A stretch of DNA of 64,000 nucleotides, taken from positions 372,001 to 436,000 of the forward strand of contig NZ_WAEL01000005.1 in NCBI RefSeq assembly GCF_011742925.1, in the 5' to 3' direction. The stretch comes from Fibrivirga algicola (GTDB taxonomy: Bacteria; Bacteroidota; Bacteroidia; Cytophagales; Spirosomataceae). This document shows positions 16,771 to 27,400 of this stretch, piece after piece (the stretch's first letter is position 1; each line of letters opens with the position of its first letter). A program made the translations under genes and the position numbers. The notes below the pieces were generated by a model. That model searched no databases, was not told the DNA's origin, and saw only the letters and a program-made list of their open reading frames with translations.

Positions 16771-19700
16771 GTGAAAAAAAGTTTAATGTACCCTATACAC
16801 AAAGCGCTGTTCTTCACCGGGTTGATCGGTCTTTCAGCCATCGCCCAGGCTCAAACTACATACTACGTAGCCAGCTCCGGTAACGACAGTAACACAGGTC
16901 GCTCTACCGACGCCCCATTTCAATCGATCAATAAGGTAAATTCCCTTGCACTGCAACCTGGTGATCAGGTCCTTCTGCGCCGCGGCGATACCTTCCGGGG
17001 TACGTTGCAAATCCGCCGGTCAGGTACGTCGTCGCAACCCATTGTGTTCGATGCGTACGGCTCAGGAAACAAGCCTGTCATTGCGGGCTCAGTTCCCATT
17101 GGCAACTGGAACAACATTGGCGGCAATGTATGGCAAGCCGATGCGTCGGTATTGGGCAGTCAGGTGACGGGCGTGTATCGCAACGGAGCGGTGCTACCTC
17201 TGGGCCGATACCCCAACCTCGACGCACCTAACCGGGGTTACCTCACTATTCAATCGCACAGCGGTAAAACGCAATTAACCGGTAAAGAAGGATTACCTGC
17301 CAATTTTGTAGGAGGGGAAGTTGTTGACCGGCCTGTGCAGTGGATTATCAACCGCAGCACAATCACGCAACAAAGCGGCAATACGGTGACGGTTAATCAC
17401 CCGAACTCCTACGACTTCACCGACAACTGGGGCTATTTCATTCAGAACCACCCCGCCACCCTCGACCAGACCGGCGAATGGTACTATAACCCCAGCAACA
17501 AGACCCTCCGAATCTATTCGGAAGAAAGCCCAAACAACCAGCTGATTACGGCTACTGCTTTTGCGTCAGGAATCAGCATCTCGGGCGTGAACAATGTAGC
17601 AGTGCGTAACCTGAACGTGACCCAAACCATCAATACGGGCGTACTGATCGAAAACGGCGTAGCTATTTCATTGTCTGGCAACGACATTACCAGTTCGGGT
17701 GAAGATGCCATGATTGCCCGGGGAAGCGGCAATACCATTCTGATCGAGAACAATCTGATCGAGGAGGTAAACAACAATGGTGTGTCTGTTACGGGATATC
17801 AAAACTTTACGTTCCGGGGCAACACCCTGCGGCGCATCGGGCTGGTGCCTGGCCGCGGCAAAGATGGCGACGGCACCTACATCGGGTTCAACTCGGTTTC
17901 ATCTGATCGGGTAACCATCGAAAACAACGTGGTTGAGCAGATTGGCTACAATGGCATTAGTTTCTCAAGCGGCACTACTGTTCAGCGTAACCGGGTGTCG
18001 AACTTTTGCCTTACCAAAAGTGATGGCGGCGGGTTGTACATCTGGAATGGTAACCGGCAGGCTATGAACAATGTGAATATCCTGAGCAACATTGTCTTCA
18101 ACGGGTTCGGCGCACCAGAAGGTACCCCCGGCGGTGCGTATTCGGGTGCTAACGGCATTTTCCTCGATGATTGCACCACCAGCGTCGTTATTCGTGACAA
18201 CACAGTATTCAATGTGCACGGACTAGGTATTTTCATGCACGGCTCTATCGGAGCGCAGTTGATCAACAATACGTCATTCAATAACGGCGAGGCGCAACTG
18301 GCGGTTAATAGCCGTAATGGAGGTTGCTCGCCTAGTGGCAACACTATCCAGAATAACGTGCTGGTAAGTCGGATTCCGGGGCAGATCGTAACCAAATACG
18401 AAACGCACCTCAACGATATCGCCAACTTTGGTACGTTCGACAACAACGTGTACGCTCGCCCCTTCGACGACCAGTTCAAACTTCGGGTAGTGAGCAACCC
18501 CGGCACAGGTGTTACCGGGGCTGATCTGAGCTTGTCTGAGTGGCAATCGCGTTATGGTAAAGACCTTAATTCGCAGAATAGCCCCATTACCTATACTCCG
18601 TTCTCGACAAAAGGAAACGGCGTGTTCAAACTCAACCAGACATATAGCAGCAATAGCGAAGGCTGGGACTCATGGGGACCTTACGGTAATGCGCGGATAA
18701 CCTGGGATAATACAAACCGGCTCGACGGCGGTAGCCTAAGTATTGCCTTCCCTACTGCGTCGGGCAAAACAGATTCGTATGTGCTGGCGTCGAAAGATAT
18801 CGGTTCCGTGAATCAGAACCAGTCGTACCTCCTCACATTCGATGCCATTGCATCGGGGACCGATAAGCGGATCGAAGTGTTCCTACGTCAGAAAACCGGA
18901 TCGTACCGTGATCTCGACAGCCGGTCAGTGATTGCCGTTGGAACGGGTCGGCAGCGTTACGAACTCTCTTTTACGGCCAACGCCAGCGAGGCATCATCTA
19001 TCCTGGTGTTTCAGGTGAAAGAGGACGGCAAAACGCTTTGGGTCGATAACGTACAGTTGCAGGAAGCTACCCGTACAGCGCAGAACCCCGACGATTTTAT
19101 TCGGTTCGAGTACAATGATGGTAGCCAGAGCAAAACCATCTCGCTGGGGGCTTCTTATCGTGATGCCCGCAACACACTTTACACCGACCAGATCACGCTG
19201 GCTCCGTTCACCTCGGTTGTGCTGTTCAAGACAACCAGCGAGACGCCACCGCCACCAGCCCCAGTTGCGCTACGCGATCCGGAGAACCCAGCCAACGCCG
19301 TTACCGGACTGGATTTCAGTTATTACGAAGGCAACTGGTCTTCACTGCCTGATTTTAACGCCCTCAGCGCAATTAAAAAAGGCACGATTGCCCAGGTAGA
19401 TTTGACGCCCCGAAATCAGGAAGATAATTTTGGCTTGCAATTCAAAGGCTTTGTGAACGTACCTACCGACGGAGTATATACCTTCTATACCAACTCTGAC
19501 GACGGCAGCAAGCTCTTTATCGGCACCACCGAGGTGGTTAACAACGACGGAGGCCACCCTGAGCAGGAGCGGTCGGGTACCATTGGCCTGAAAGCCGGTC
19601 GACACGCTATCACTATTCCGTATTTTGAAGGTGGCGGCGGGCAAACCCTGTCGGTAAGTTACAGCGGGCCGGGTATCAGCAAGCAGGCTATCCCAGCCTC

Positions 19701-20961
19701 GGCTTTCTTCCGGGTTGGCGTTGAAACACCGCCACCTACTACCGTTGTGCTGCGTGATCCCGAGAATCCGGCTAACGCAGTGTCGGGTATCGGCTATACG
19801 TACTACGAAGGAAGCTGGAATACGCTGCCCAACTTCGCATCATTGACTCCGGTTCGTTCGGGTCTTGCAACCGTACCGGATGTCAGCGTTCGGGGGCGGG
19901 ATGATAATTTCGGTCTGCAGTTCCAAGGTTTTGTGAATGTACCTACCGACGGGGTGTATACCTTCTATACCAACTCTGACGATGGCAGCAAGCTCTTTAT
20001 CGGGACTACTGAAGTGGTTAACAACGACGGAGGCCACCCTGAGCAGGAGCGGTCGGGTACCATTGGCCTGAAAGCCGGTCGACACGCTATCACTATTCCG
20101 TATTTTGAAGGTGGCGGCGGGCAAACCCTGTCGGTAAGTTACAGCGGGCCGGGTATCAGCAAGCAGGCTATCCCAGCCTCGGCTTTCTTCCGGGTCGACA
20201 ATGGAACCGTAGTTACCGTACCAACTGCACCTACCGGAACAGGCACTGGCTTGCGGGGCGACTACTTCAACAATAAAACCCTTACCGCGCCGGCCGTATT
20301 CAGCCGTACCGATGCGGTTGTCGATTTCGATTGGGGCAATGGGTCACCCGGTTCGGGTGTAGGAGCAGACAGTTACTCCGTTCGCTGGACGGGTCAGGTT
20401 GAGGCTCCTGTGACAGGCAACTACACGTTTACGACCATCGCCGACGACGGTGTTCGACTATGGGTGAATGGCGTGCAGGTAATCAACGACTGGATCGACC
20501 ACGCACCAAACACATCCAACAGCACGAGCATAGCGTTGGTTGCCGGTCAGAAATACAGCATCCGGATGGAGTATTACGAAAGCGCAGTAGGGGCCGTGGC
20601 TCGCCTGCGGTGGACGTACCCAGGTCAGGCACAGCAGGTCATTCCGCAAATACGTCTGTACCCCGCGACCGGAAGTGGTCGGTTGGCGTCGGCAGAAGAG
20701 CCTGTGTTACAGCAGTCGGTGGTGTTCCCCGTGCCCGCCCGTGATGAGCTGAACGTTCGGTACTTTACAAATACTGCCGGTACCGCTACAATACAGGTAG
20801 TTAGCGCAGCGGGTGTTCCGGTGCAGATGACTAACCAGACTGTGAACGCGGGAGAAAATCTGCTAAAACTATCCGTAGGTGAGCTGACCCGTGGTTTCTA
20901 CATCCTTAAACTTAGCCAGGGTGATCAGCAACGTACCTGGAAAGTGCTGCTGAGCGAATAA
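16771..20961 (+). CDS. secreted beta-helix/PA14 multidomain protein with type IX secretion tail
   Basis: A 1396-residue exported protein with a GTG start and a signal peptide (to about residue 27, AIAQAQ). Residues 30-610 form a right-handed parallel beta-helix with many NN turns (pectate-lyase-like fold). About 620-770 looks like a carbohydrate-binding jelly roll ending VDNVQLQE. Three PA14 domains follow (about 830-980, 990-1140 and 1155-1310), each with YTFYTNSDDGSKLF or a similar calcium-site motif. A C-terminal domain (about 1320-1396, VFPVPARDELNV to the end) has the layout of a type IX secretion sorting domain. It is probably a cell-surface glycan-binding or depolymerising enzyme; no catalytic residues could be assigned. 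The first two PA14 domains are near-identical tandem copies. Confidence 0.9.
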   Translation: MKKSLMYPIHKALFFTGLIGLSAIAQAQTTYYVASSGNDSNTGRSTDAPFQSINKVNSLALQPGDQVLLRRGDTFRGTLQIRRSGTSSQPIVFDAYGSGNKPVIAGSVPIGNWNNIGGNVWQADASVLGSQVTGVYRNGAVLPLGRYPNLDAPNRGYLTIQSHSGKTQLTGKEGLPANFVGGEVVDRPVQWIINRSTITQQSGNTVTVNHPNSYDFTDNWGYFIQNHPATLDQTGEWYYNPSNKTLRIYSEESPNNQLITATAFASGISISGVNNVAVRNLNVTQTINTGVLIENGVAISLSGNDITSSGEDAMIARGSGNTILIENNLIEEVNNNGVSVTGYQNFTFRGNTLRRIGLVPGRGKDGDGTYIGFNSVSSDRVTIENNVVEQIGYNGISFSSGTTVQRNRVSNFCLTKSDGGGLYIWNGNRQAMNNVNILSNIVFNGFGAPEGTPGGAYSGANGIFLDDCTTSVVIRDNTVFNVHGLGIFMHGSIGAQLINNTSFNNGEAQLAVNSRNGGCSPSGNTIQNNVLVSRIPGQIVTKYETHLNDIANFGTFDNNVYARPFDDQFKLRVVSNPGTGVTGADLSLSEWQSRYGKDLNSQNSPITYTPFSTKGNGVFKLNQTYSSNSEGWDSWGPYGNARITWDNTNRLDGGSLSIAFPTASGKTDSYVLASKDIGSVNQNQSYLLTFDAIASGTDKRIEVFLRQKTGSYRDLDSRSVIAVGTGRQRYELSFTANASEASSILVFQVKEDGKTLWVDNVQLQEATRTAQNPDDFIRFEYNDGSQSKTISLGASYRDARNTLYTDQITLAPFTSVVLFKTTSETPPPPAPVALRDPENPANAVTGLDFSYYEGNWSSLPDFNALSAIKKGTIAQVDLTPRNQEDNFGLQFKGFVNVPTDGVYTFYTNSDDGSKLFIGTTEVVNNDGGHPEQERSGTIGLKAGRHAITIPYFEGGGGQTLSVSYSGPGISKQAIPASAFFRVGVETPPPTTVVLRDPENPANAVSGIGYTYYEGSWNTLPNFASLTPVRSGLATVPDVSVRGRDDNFGLQFQGFVNVPTDGVYTFYTNSDDGSKLFIGTTEVVNNDGGHPEQERSGTIGLKAGRHAITIPYFEGGGGQTLSVSYSGPGISKQAIPASAFFRVDNGTVVTVPTAPTGTGTGLRGDYFNNKTLTAPAVFSRTDAVVDFDWGNGSPGSGVGADSYSVRWTGQVEAPVTGNYTFTTIADDGVRLWVNGVQVINDWIDHAPNTSNSTSIALVAGQKYSIRMEYYESAVGAVARLRWTYPGQAQQVIPQIRLYPATGSGRLASAEEPVLQQSVVFPVPARDELNVRYFTNTAGTATIQVVSAAGVPVQMTNQTVNAGENLLKLSVGELTRGFYILKLSQGDQQRTWKVLLSE
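19534..20195 (+). repeat. tandem PA14 duplication with a 182-base identical block
   Basis: Bases 19534-19715 are identical to 20014-20195, exactly 480 bases apart. Flanking parts of the 480-base units have diverged, including at third codon positions. This suggests a recent duplication or gene conversion of the domain core. Confidence 0.9.
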
Positions 20962-20984
20962 GTCGTAGTGCTTAATCCCCTTGC

Positions 20985-21022
20985 AAAAGAGGCCACCGCT
21001 CAGTTGAGCAGTGGCCTCTTTT
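20985..21022. terminator. bidirectional intrinsic terminator between convergent genes
   Basis: AAAAGAGGCCAC...GTGGCCTCTTTT with an inner GCTCA/TGAGC pair makes a long stem with A and T runs on both sides. It serves the PA14 protein gene and the M16 peptidase gene, which converge here. Confidence 0.88.
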
Positions 21023-21065
21023 GGTATTATAGAGTTGGGTACCCCGCAAGGAGGTGTACTGTTAC

Positions 21066-23969
21066 TTAATCACTTTTCTTGCTGCCTGAACCCATCCGGG
21101 CTGGAGCGGCTCCAGCGGTAGGTGTAGCGACGGTAATAGGCTCTCCCTCTTTATCCAGTTCAACCACTTCGTAGCCAAGCTTCGATAGACCTGGCTTCAC
21201 TAGGGCTTTGTCGCCAACTACGGCGATAACCATTCTGTCGATGGGTAAGCGCTTCTTGGCAACAGCATCGATCTGGGCTTTCGTAATGGTCCGCAGAATT
21301 TGAGCCTGCTGCTCTACATAGTTCTTAGGCAGGTCGTAATCGATGATCCGGCTCAGGAAGATTGCCTTCTGGAACGAGGTTTCGTAGCGAAGTGCATCAG
21401 TTTGGCCCAGCGAGCTCTTTACAAACGACAGTTCCTGATCGGTGATGCCCGACTGGCTGTAGTTTTTCATTTCCTTGATAAACTCTACCACCGAGCTGTC
21501 GGTAGCAGCGGCTTTCACCCCTGCGCTGGCCGTGAATGGGCCGGGCGTTTTGGTACTGCCAAAACCAGACCGGGCACCGTATGTCCAGCCTTTGTCTTCG
21601 CGCAGGTTCAGGTTAATCCGGCTACTGAACGCACCACCCAGCATGTAGTTGGCCAGCGTTGTTTTGTAGTATTCGCCAGTGGCATCGTAGGGCAGGTCGG
21701 TCAGGTAACCGATCCGGATCTCCGACTGTGCCGCCTTCTCCTTATCGATCAGGTAGATACGGGTTTTGTCAACTTTGCGAGCCACCGCTGGCTTGGGAAT
21801 CGTCACCGGCTTAGCTGCCCACTTGGTCAGGAAAGCCAGTTTAGGTAGTACAGTTGCCTGATCAATGTCGCCCACGATAACCAGGTTGGTCACTGATGGC
21901 GAAAGCGAATTCTGATAAAACGACTTTACGTCATCCAACGTGATCGATTCGACCGTTTTGGTCGTGCCACTTAGCGGAACTGCCCGAATGTTGCCTGCGC
22001 CGTACAGCAATTTGTTATAGGCCTTATTGGCAATGACAACCGGCTGCGTGCTTTGACTGGCAATGTTCTCCAACTGTTGGTTCTTACGCCGCGTGAAATC
22101 GTCGGTCGAGAATTTAGGGCGGAGCAGTTTTTCTTCCAGTAGCGCCAGGGTAGAGTCGATGTTCTTGACTGGCGATTCGACCGAGATGCTGATTTCTTCC
22201 GTCGACGCCTGAATGTTAATGTTGGCACCCAGTTTCTCCAGCTTCGTGTTCATCTCTTCGTTCGAATACCGCTGGGTAGTCTCATTCATTAATGAAGCGG
22301 TCAGTTGGGCTATTCCCGCCTTTGATGGATCGTTGGCCGATAACAGGTGGCCGCCTTTAATGCTGAACAGCATCGTTACGGTCGGAATCTCGTCGTTGCG
22401 CGTACCAATCACCTTCATGCCATTAGAAAGCTTATCGGTCCAGAAAGGTGGCACTTTCAGCGCTGGGTTTGGGCCCGGTCCTGGTTTTACCGTCCGGTCG
22501 AAGCTATCTTTCGCCTTCGCGTAGGTCAGCCCTTTGTAGCCATAATCGGGTGCCTGATAACCGGCCGTTACAATGGTGTAATTGTCGGGCTGAGCCACAA
22601 TCTTGGCCTGCCCTTTCGGATACACGGTTAGTAATACCGCGTTTTTGCCCTTGATATACTGGTTGTATACCCGCATCACGTCGGCTTTGGTTACGTCGGC
22701 GTACCGCTTAATCTCCTGCGGAATGTAATTGGGGTTACCCAGGTACGTCTGATAGGCTGCCAGTTGTGATACTTTCCCGGATACGCTGGCCAGTCCGGAA
22801 ATGAGCTGTGCCTCGCGCGAAGCCTTGAATTGTGCCAGATCGTCGTCGGTAACGCCGCGGCTTTCAAATTCGGCCAAAGTTTTACGAACAACGGCTTCGG
22901 TGCTGTCCAGACTCTTGTTTGGGAACGGCAGAATACGCAGGGCCATCTGACCGGCCAGCTCCGAGGTAGGGTGACCCGCATTTGCCTGAACGGCCAGCTG
23001 CGTTTTCACCAGATTCTTGTAGAACAGCGAGTTTTTGCCGCCGCCCAGAATCTCGGCCAGCGCATCGAGTGGGGCTTCATCGGGGTGATAGTTAGGTACC
23101 GTTGGGAACACAATCTGAAGCAGTGGGAAGCGAACGTTGTCTTCGTAAGAAACCCGCCGGTCTTTTTCAAGAACAACCGCCGGTACCACCGTTTTGGTTA
23201 CTTCCGGACCGCGTGGAATGCTGCCGAAGTATTTCTCGACCATTGCGACAACCTGCTTGGGCGTTACATCGCCGCCAATGGTCAGTACGGCGTTGTTTGG
23301 ACCGTACCAGCGCAGGAAGAAGTTTTTCAGGTCGTTGACATTCACCCGGTTCAGGTCTTCGATATACCCGATCGTCAACCAGGAATAAGGGTGGCCATAA
23401 GGAAACAGGTTTTTGGCCGTGTACTCGCTGGCCAGTCCATAGGGGCGGTTGTCGTAATTCTGCCCCCGCTCGTTTTTCACCGTTGCCCGCTGGTTCTCGA
23501 ATTTCTTCTGCGACACGGCGTCGAGCAGAAAGCCCATCCGGTCGGCTTCAAGCCAGAGTGCCCGCTCAAGCTGGTTGCTTGGTAAGGTCTCGTAATAATT
23601 GGTCCGGTCGGTGTTGGTTGAGCCGTTGAGGGTCCCGCCTGATTCGGTGACGATTTTGAAGTGCTCGTCATCGGCCACGTGGTCAGACCCCTGGAACATC
23701 ATGTGCTCAAAGAAGTGCGCAAACCCCGACTTGCCAATTTCTTCGCGGGCCGAACCTACGTGATACGTCACGTCGACGTGAACGATTGGGTCAGAATGAT
23801 CTTCGTGCACCACCAGGGTCAGGCCGTTGGGGAGAACGTATTTCTCGTAGGGGATCAGGAGTTCTTTCCCTTGCCGGGTCACCTTTTCCACGAGTTTAGT
23901 CTGTGCTGATGCTGTGCCTGCTAGAAGACAACTAACCAGTACCGACAGGTAAACGGTAGCTTTTTTCAT
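21066..23969 (-). CDS. M16 family zinc metallopeptidase, two-module
   Basis: A 967-residue pitrilysin/insulinase-type protease. A signal peptide ends near residue 22 (GTASAQ). The inverted zinc motif HxxEH is HFFEH at 85-89 (H85, E88 catalytic, H89), with the distal glutamate in NERGQN about 80 residues later. Two more M16 structural domains follow in the second half (from about residue 510), which lacks a second HxxEH, as is normal. It should degrade peptides in the periplasm or outer envelope. Similar proteins in Bacteroidota have this same length. It is monocistronic. Its leader contains an 11-base stem hairpin about 54 bases before the start. Confidence 0.93.
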   Translation of the reverse strand: MKKATVYLSVLVSCLLAGTASAQTKLVEKVTRQGKELLIPYEKYVLPNGLTLVVHEDHSDPIVHVDVTYHVGSAREEIGKSGFAHFFEHMMFQGSDHVADDEHFKIVTESGGTLNGSTNTDRTNYYETLPSNQLERALWLEADRMGFLLDAVSQKKFENQRATVKNERGQNYDNRPYGLASEYTAKNLFPYGHPYSWLTIGYIEDLNRVNVNDLKNFFLRWYGPNNAVLTIGGDVTPKQVVAMVEKYFGSIPRGPEVTKTVVPAVVLEKDRRVSYEDNVRFPLLQIVFPTVPNYHPDEAPLDALAEILGGGKNSLFYKNLVKTQLAVQANAGHPTSELAGQMALRILPFPNKSLDSTEAVVRKTLAEFESRGVTDDDLAQFKASREAQLISGLASVSGKVSQLAAYQTYLGNPNYIPQEIKRYADVTKADVMRVYNQYIKGKNAVLLTVYPKGQAKIVAQPDNYTIVTAGYQAPDYGYKGLTYAKAKDSFDRTVKPGPGPNPALKVPPFWTDKLSNGMKVIGTRNDEIPTVTMLFSIKGGHLLSANDPSKAGIAQLTASLMNETTQRYSNEEMNTKLEKLGANINIQASTEEISISVESPVKNIDSTLALLEEKLLRPKFSTDDFTRRKNQQLENIASQSTQPVVIANKAYNKLLYGAGNIRAVPLSGTTKTVESITLDDVKSFYQNSLSPSVTNLVIVGDIDQATVLPKLAFLTKWAAKPVTIPKPAVARKVDKTRIYLIDKEKAAQSEIRIGYLTDLPYDATGEYYKTTLANYMLGGAFSSRINLNLREDKGWTYGARSGFGSTKTPGPFTASAGVKAAATDSSVVEFIKEMKNYSQSGITDQELSFVKSSLGQTDALRYETSFQKAIFLSRIIDYDLPKNYVEQQAQILRTITKAQIDAVAKKRLPIDRMVIAVVGDKALVKPGLSKLGYEVVELDKEGEPITVATPTAGAAPARMGSGSKKSD

Positions 23970-24190
23970 GTTAGGGTACTAAAGAGTAGTAAGCCTGTAA
24001 GTTACAGACAGAATGAACACGACAAAGGCCAGCTACCCACTATGTGCTGGCCTTTGCTGCAACCCGTTTGTTAAATCCTAAAGGCAGCCTATAACCGCTT
24101 GTGCATGCATAGCGATCAACTCAGCCTTGACACACAACTAATAGTTGTTTTTGTATGGCATAACTAACTCATAGTCAACGGATAAAATAG

Positions 24191-24240
24191 TTATCCACAC
24201 ACGAACGTGTTATCCACACTCAACAGACAAGTTATCCACG
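24191..24240 (+). other. three DnaA boxes in direct orientation, candidate oriC or DnaA regulatory site
   Basis: TTATCCACA occurs at 24191-24199 and 24210-24218, and TTATCCACG at 24232-24240, all on the plus strand with start spacing of 19 and 22 bases. The consensus DnaA box is TTATCCACA. I saw no other perfect copy in the window. The segment upstream (24134-24190) is fairly AT-rich and could be an unwinding element. A chromosomal origin is one reading; a DnaA-titrating or DnaA-regulated site is the other. dnaA itself is not nearby, which is not unusual in Bacteroidota. Confidence 0.6.
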
Positions 24241-24331
24241 TCATTTTTAGACTGTTTTGGCGCATTGGCTACTGGTAGAATGAGGGGCGATGTTATTGAG
24301 AGAAAGAAATTTAAATCTCTTTTTAGCCACA

Positions 24332-24383
24332 AGCCCCTGAGCTGGAGAGCCAATACGCGGATCGACTTCCTGGCTCAGGGGCT
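24332..24383 (-). terminator. hairpin after the large surface protein gene
   Basis: AGCCCCTGAGC at 24332-24342 pairs with GCTCAGGGGCT at 24373-24383 across a 30-base loop, 24 bases after the stop at 24407. No clear T-run follows on the minus strand. Confidence 0.45.
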
Positions 24384-24406
24384 CATGAACGCACGCTGTT
24401 TGCAAC

Positions 24407-27400
24407 TCAGCGAAGCACCCGGATATCAACCACGGCTTCATCATCTTCGCCGGGTCGTGTTGCGCGGTTATTGGGGGTCGAATCAGGATCAGCAACCGAG
24501 GAGCGAATGATCTCGGCGCGGCACGAATCGGATGCGGTAGGTACCCAGTAGACCGTTCGCTTAACGGTCTGGTTTACGCCAACCTGACCAAGGTCTATGG
24601 TTAATAATGGACTAACGGGGTTCCAGATTATTTTGTCCACGCTGTAGGTACCGTTGGGGAGCGTTAATCCGGTCTGCACCAGTGACGTCGAAGCACCACC
24701 TTGATTGTAAACCTGCATAGTTACCTGAATGGTATCGCGGAGCTGAGCCGTACGTTTGTTCAGGGTCAATGACAAACTTAGATCTGCCTGATTTGGTACA
24801 GGGGCGGGTTGATTGCTGGCTACGGCGGGCAGTATACGCCCGTTTGGGTTAGGCGAGATGGCCACGTATCGAGTCGAATCCGACGTCCGGTTATCGAGCA
24901 TTATGGCATCATCTTCCCCATCACCTGTACCTGTATTGGGCCGACTGTCGGGGTCAGGCGTATTGCACGCTACAACTTCGACAGCATTCAGGTACGTACC
25001 TTGCTTATTGATCCGTGTTTTAACACTAACCGTGCGCGATTCGCCTGCAGGTACGTTCCCAATAGAGAGACGTAAGGTATCGCCCTGGCTAGCGGTAGAA
25101 GAAAGACTACTGACATAGCTAAGGCCAACCGGCAGACGGTTAACCAGAGTTACATTTTCGGCCACATCGGGGCCAGCGTTGGTGACACGTACCGAGTAGG
25201 TAATCGAATCCCCGGCCTGGAAATACCGCTTATTTGTCCACCCAGCCAGTGACACATCGGCGCCGTCTACAACTACGCGCACCACTGCACCGGTGCCTGC
25301 ACCGCAACTGTTTGTAACGCCAACCAGTGAATAGCTGGTGGTTCTACTGGGGGTAAGCGTTAGGGAGTAAGGGCTCTGATAAGTGCTGGATACGGTGGGT
25401 CCGCCCACTACCGAGAACGACCAGGGAGCGGGGCCGGTTACCTGAACGGGGACTACAGCCGACTGTCCTGCTCGGATAAAAGGCTTGTCAGTTATCGAAA
25501 CCGAAACCGGTTTACCAATGACGACAGATACTGAAGCCGATTCAGTAAGGCAGGAGCCCTGCTCGAAAACAAGACTGTACACACCTGTTTCAGTAGCCAC
25601 TAATTGACTCGACGAGGCCCCGTCCAGACGGACACCATTCTGCCGCCAATAGCTGTAAGGGCCAGCAACGCGTTGCAGGGTAATGGCTGACGTGGGACAG
25701 CGTACCAGGTTACCAATGGCTGCAATAGTTGGCCGGCTTGGTTGGCCGATGCTTATACTGACGGGCTTCGAAACGCCCTGACAAACGCCGTTGGTTACCG
25801 ACACGCTGTATACTCCCGATAGAGTGACGGTCTGATACGCCTGGGTGCCCTGACTGACGGGCTGCCCATTTCGTAGCCAGCTAAATGAAACAGTACCCGT
25901 GAGAGGAAAGTCGCGGGTCGACAACTCAACATCCGCGCAGTGTTCATCGACCAGCAGCGTTGGCGTCAGGGTTTGGCTGAATACCACCGAAACCGCCGCC
26001 GACGTACCTGAACAGGTGCCCGACACATAACGCAATCCGTAATTACCTGATTCGCTGACAGTGTAGTTAAAGCCCGTTGCGCCCGCTATAGGTACGTTGT
26101 TTTTTGTCCATTGTAGCGAGTGAGCCGTGTTTTTAGCATACAGTACCAGCGATTCACCCGTACATAAGGTCGTGCTGCCGTAAAAATAGATGCCGTTACT
26201 GAGTTGGCTATTGGCCGTAACGGCGATCGGATCGCTCACGGCTGAGCAACTTCCCCGTTGTACCTGCACCCGGTAAACGCCGCCTTTGTTCACCGTCAGC
26301 GAGGCTACGTTCTGGCCTGATACTGCCCGTCCATCGAGGAGCCATTGATAGGTGGTCCCGCTGGGTTGAGCACTGGCGTAAAGCTCCAGCGACTCGTTAC
26401 CACACAGAGTAGGGGCCACGTCGCCGGTTACAGCAACAACGGGTGGAAGAATAGTGGAGCTAAACGTCAGGTAGGTAGCTGGTGCCGTTGCTATACACGT
26501 ACCTGCGCCTGTTACACTGCTGCCCGATGCGCCAAAGGAAATACTGTATGAATAACCACCGGTCTGGGTAACCGACAATAGGGGCGCCGTTGAGCCAGTG
26601 AGCAGAGTGCCGTTGCGCATCCATTGATACGTTGCCCCCTGCCCCAGATACGACACGCCCAATGGTTGGGCCGTACCCGGACAGATTGGTCCGTCAACAC
26701 CTACGATCGGGTTCACTACGTTGAGCGTTGGCGTATCGACTGAGATCAGCAAAAATCCGTTAGCACTAGTTGTGGTACAACTCCCCACCGAGGCTGTAAA
26801 GCTATAGGTGCCCGTTTGCCCGGTAAGTAGTGTCGCCGCTGTTTGATCGGAGATCACCTGTCCATCATTTGCCCACCGATAGGTAGCTGTGAGACTGTTT
26901 GGCTGGCTGGGAAGGACGGCCCGCAGTAGGGCTACATCACCCGGGCACACGTACCCACTGCTATAGCGGGTATCCGAAAATTGACCACTCAATGTTTGGC
27001 GTCGGTCTGCTATGTACGCTTGAGTTGTCGTTAAATTACTAACTGTTAGTGTGCTGCTACTAATTGCGCTCAGGCTAAGGGTAGGTGCCTCGAGGCGAAT
27101 ACGATAACCGGTTCCCGATACGGCAGTGGTCGAAATCAGAACAGAAAGTGGGCTTGATGTGCCTTCTCCAATGACGCTTCCCTTGCTAAAATCACCTGTT
27201 GCATCTGATAACCTGGCCACTACACGACCTGTTGCTGAATTAGTCAACGTGAAACTGAGCGGAAGACTGCTGCCAGCGCAGACTGCTGTAGTTGATAATG
27301 TGCCAGCCAGGAGAGCTGGTGGCCCCAAGGCCCAGGCGTTGGTTTCCCAAATGCCCCGTCCACTGGTGACCAAGGCTACAATACCATCAGCGGGGCGATA

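Larger units (their letters stand above)
23970..24406. other. 437-base spacer with hairpins and a DnaA-box cluster
   Basis: No gene is seen. The spacer holds, in order, a hairpin at 24023-24056 (CAAAGGCCAGC and its complement), a small palindrome at 24134-24148 (ACAACTA-A-TAGTTGT), three DnaA boxes at 24191-24240, and an 11-base stem at 24332-24342/24373-24383 (AGCCCCTGAGC) after the stop of the large surface protein. Confidence 0.75.
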
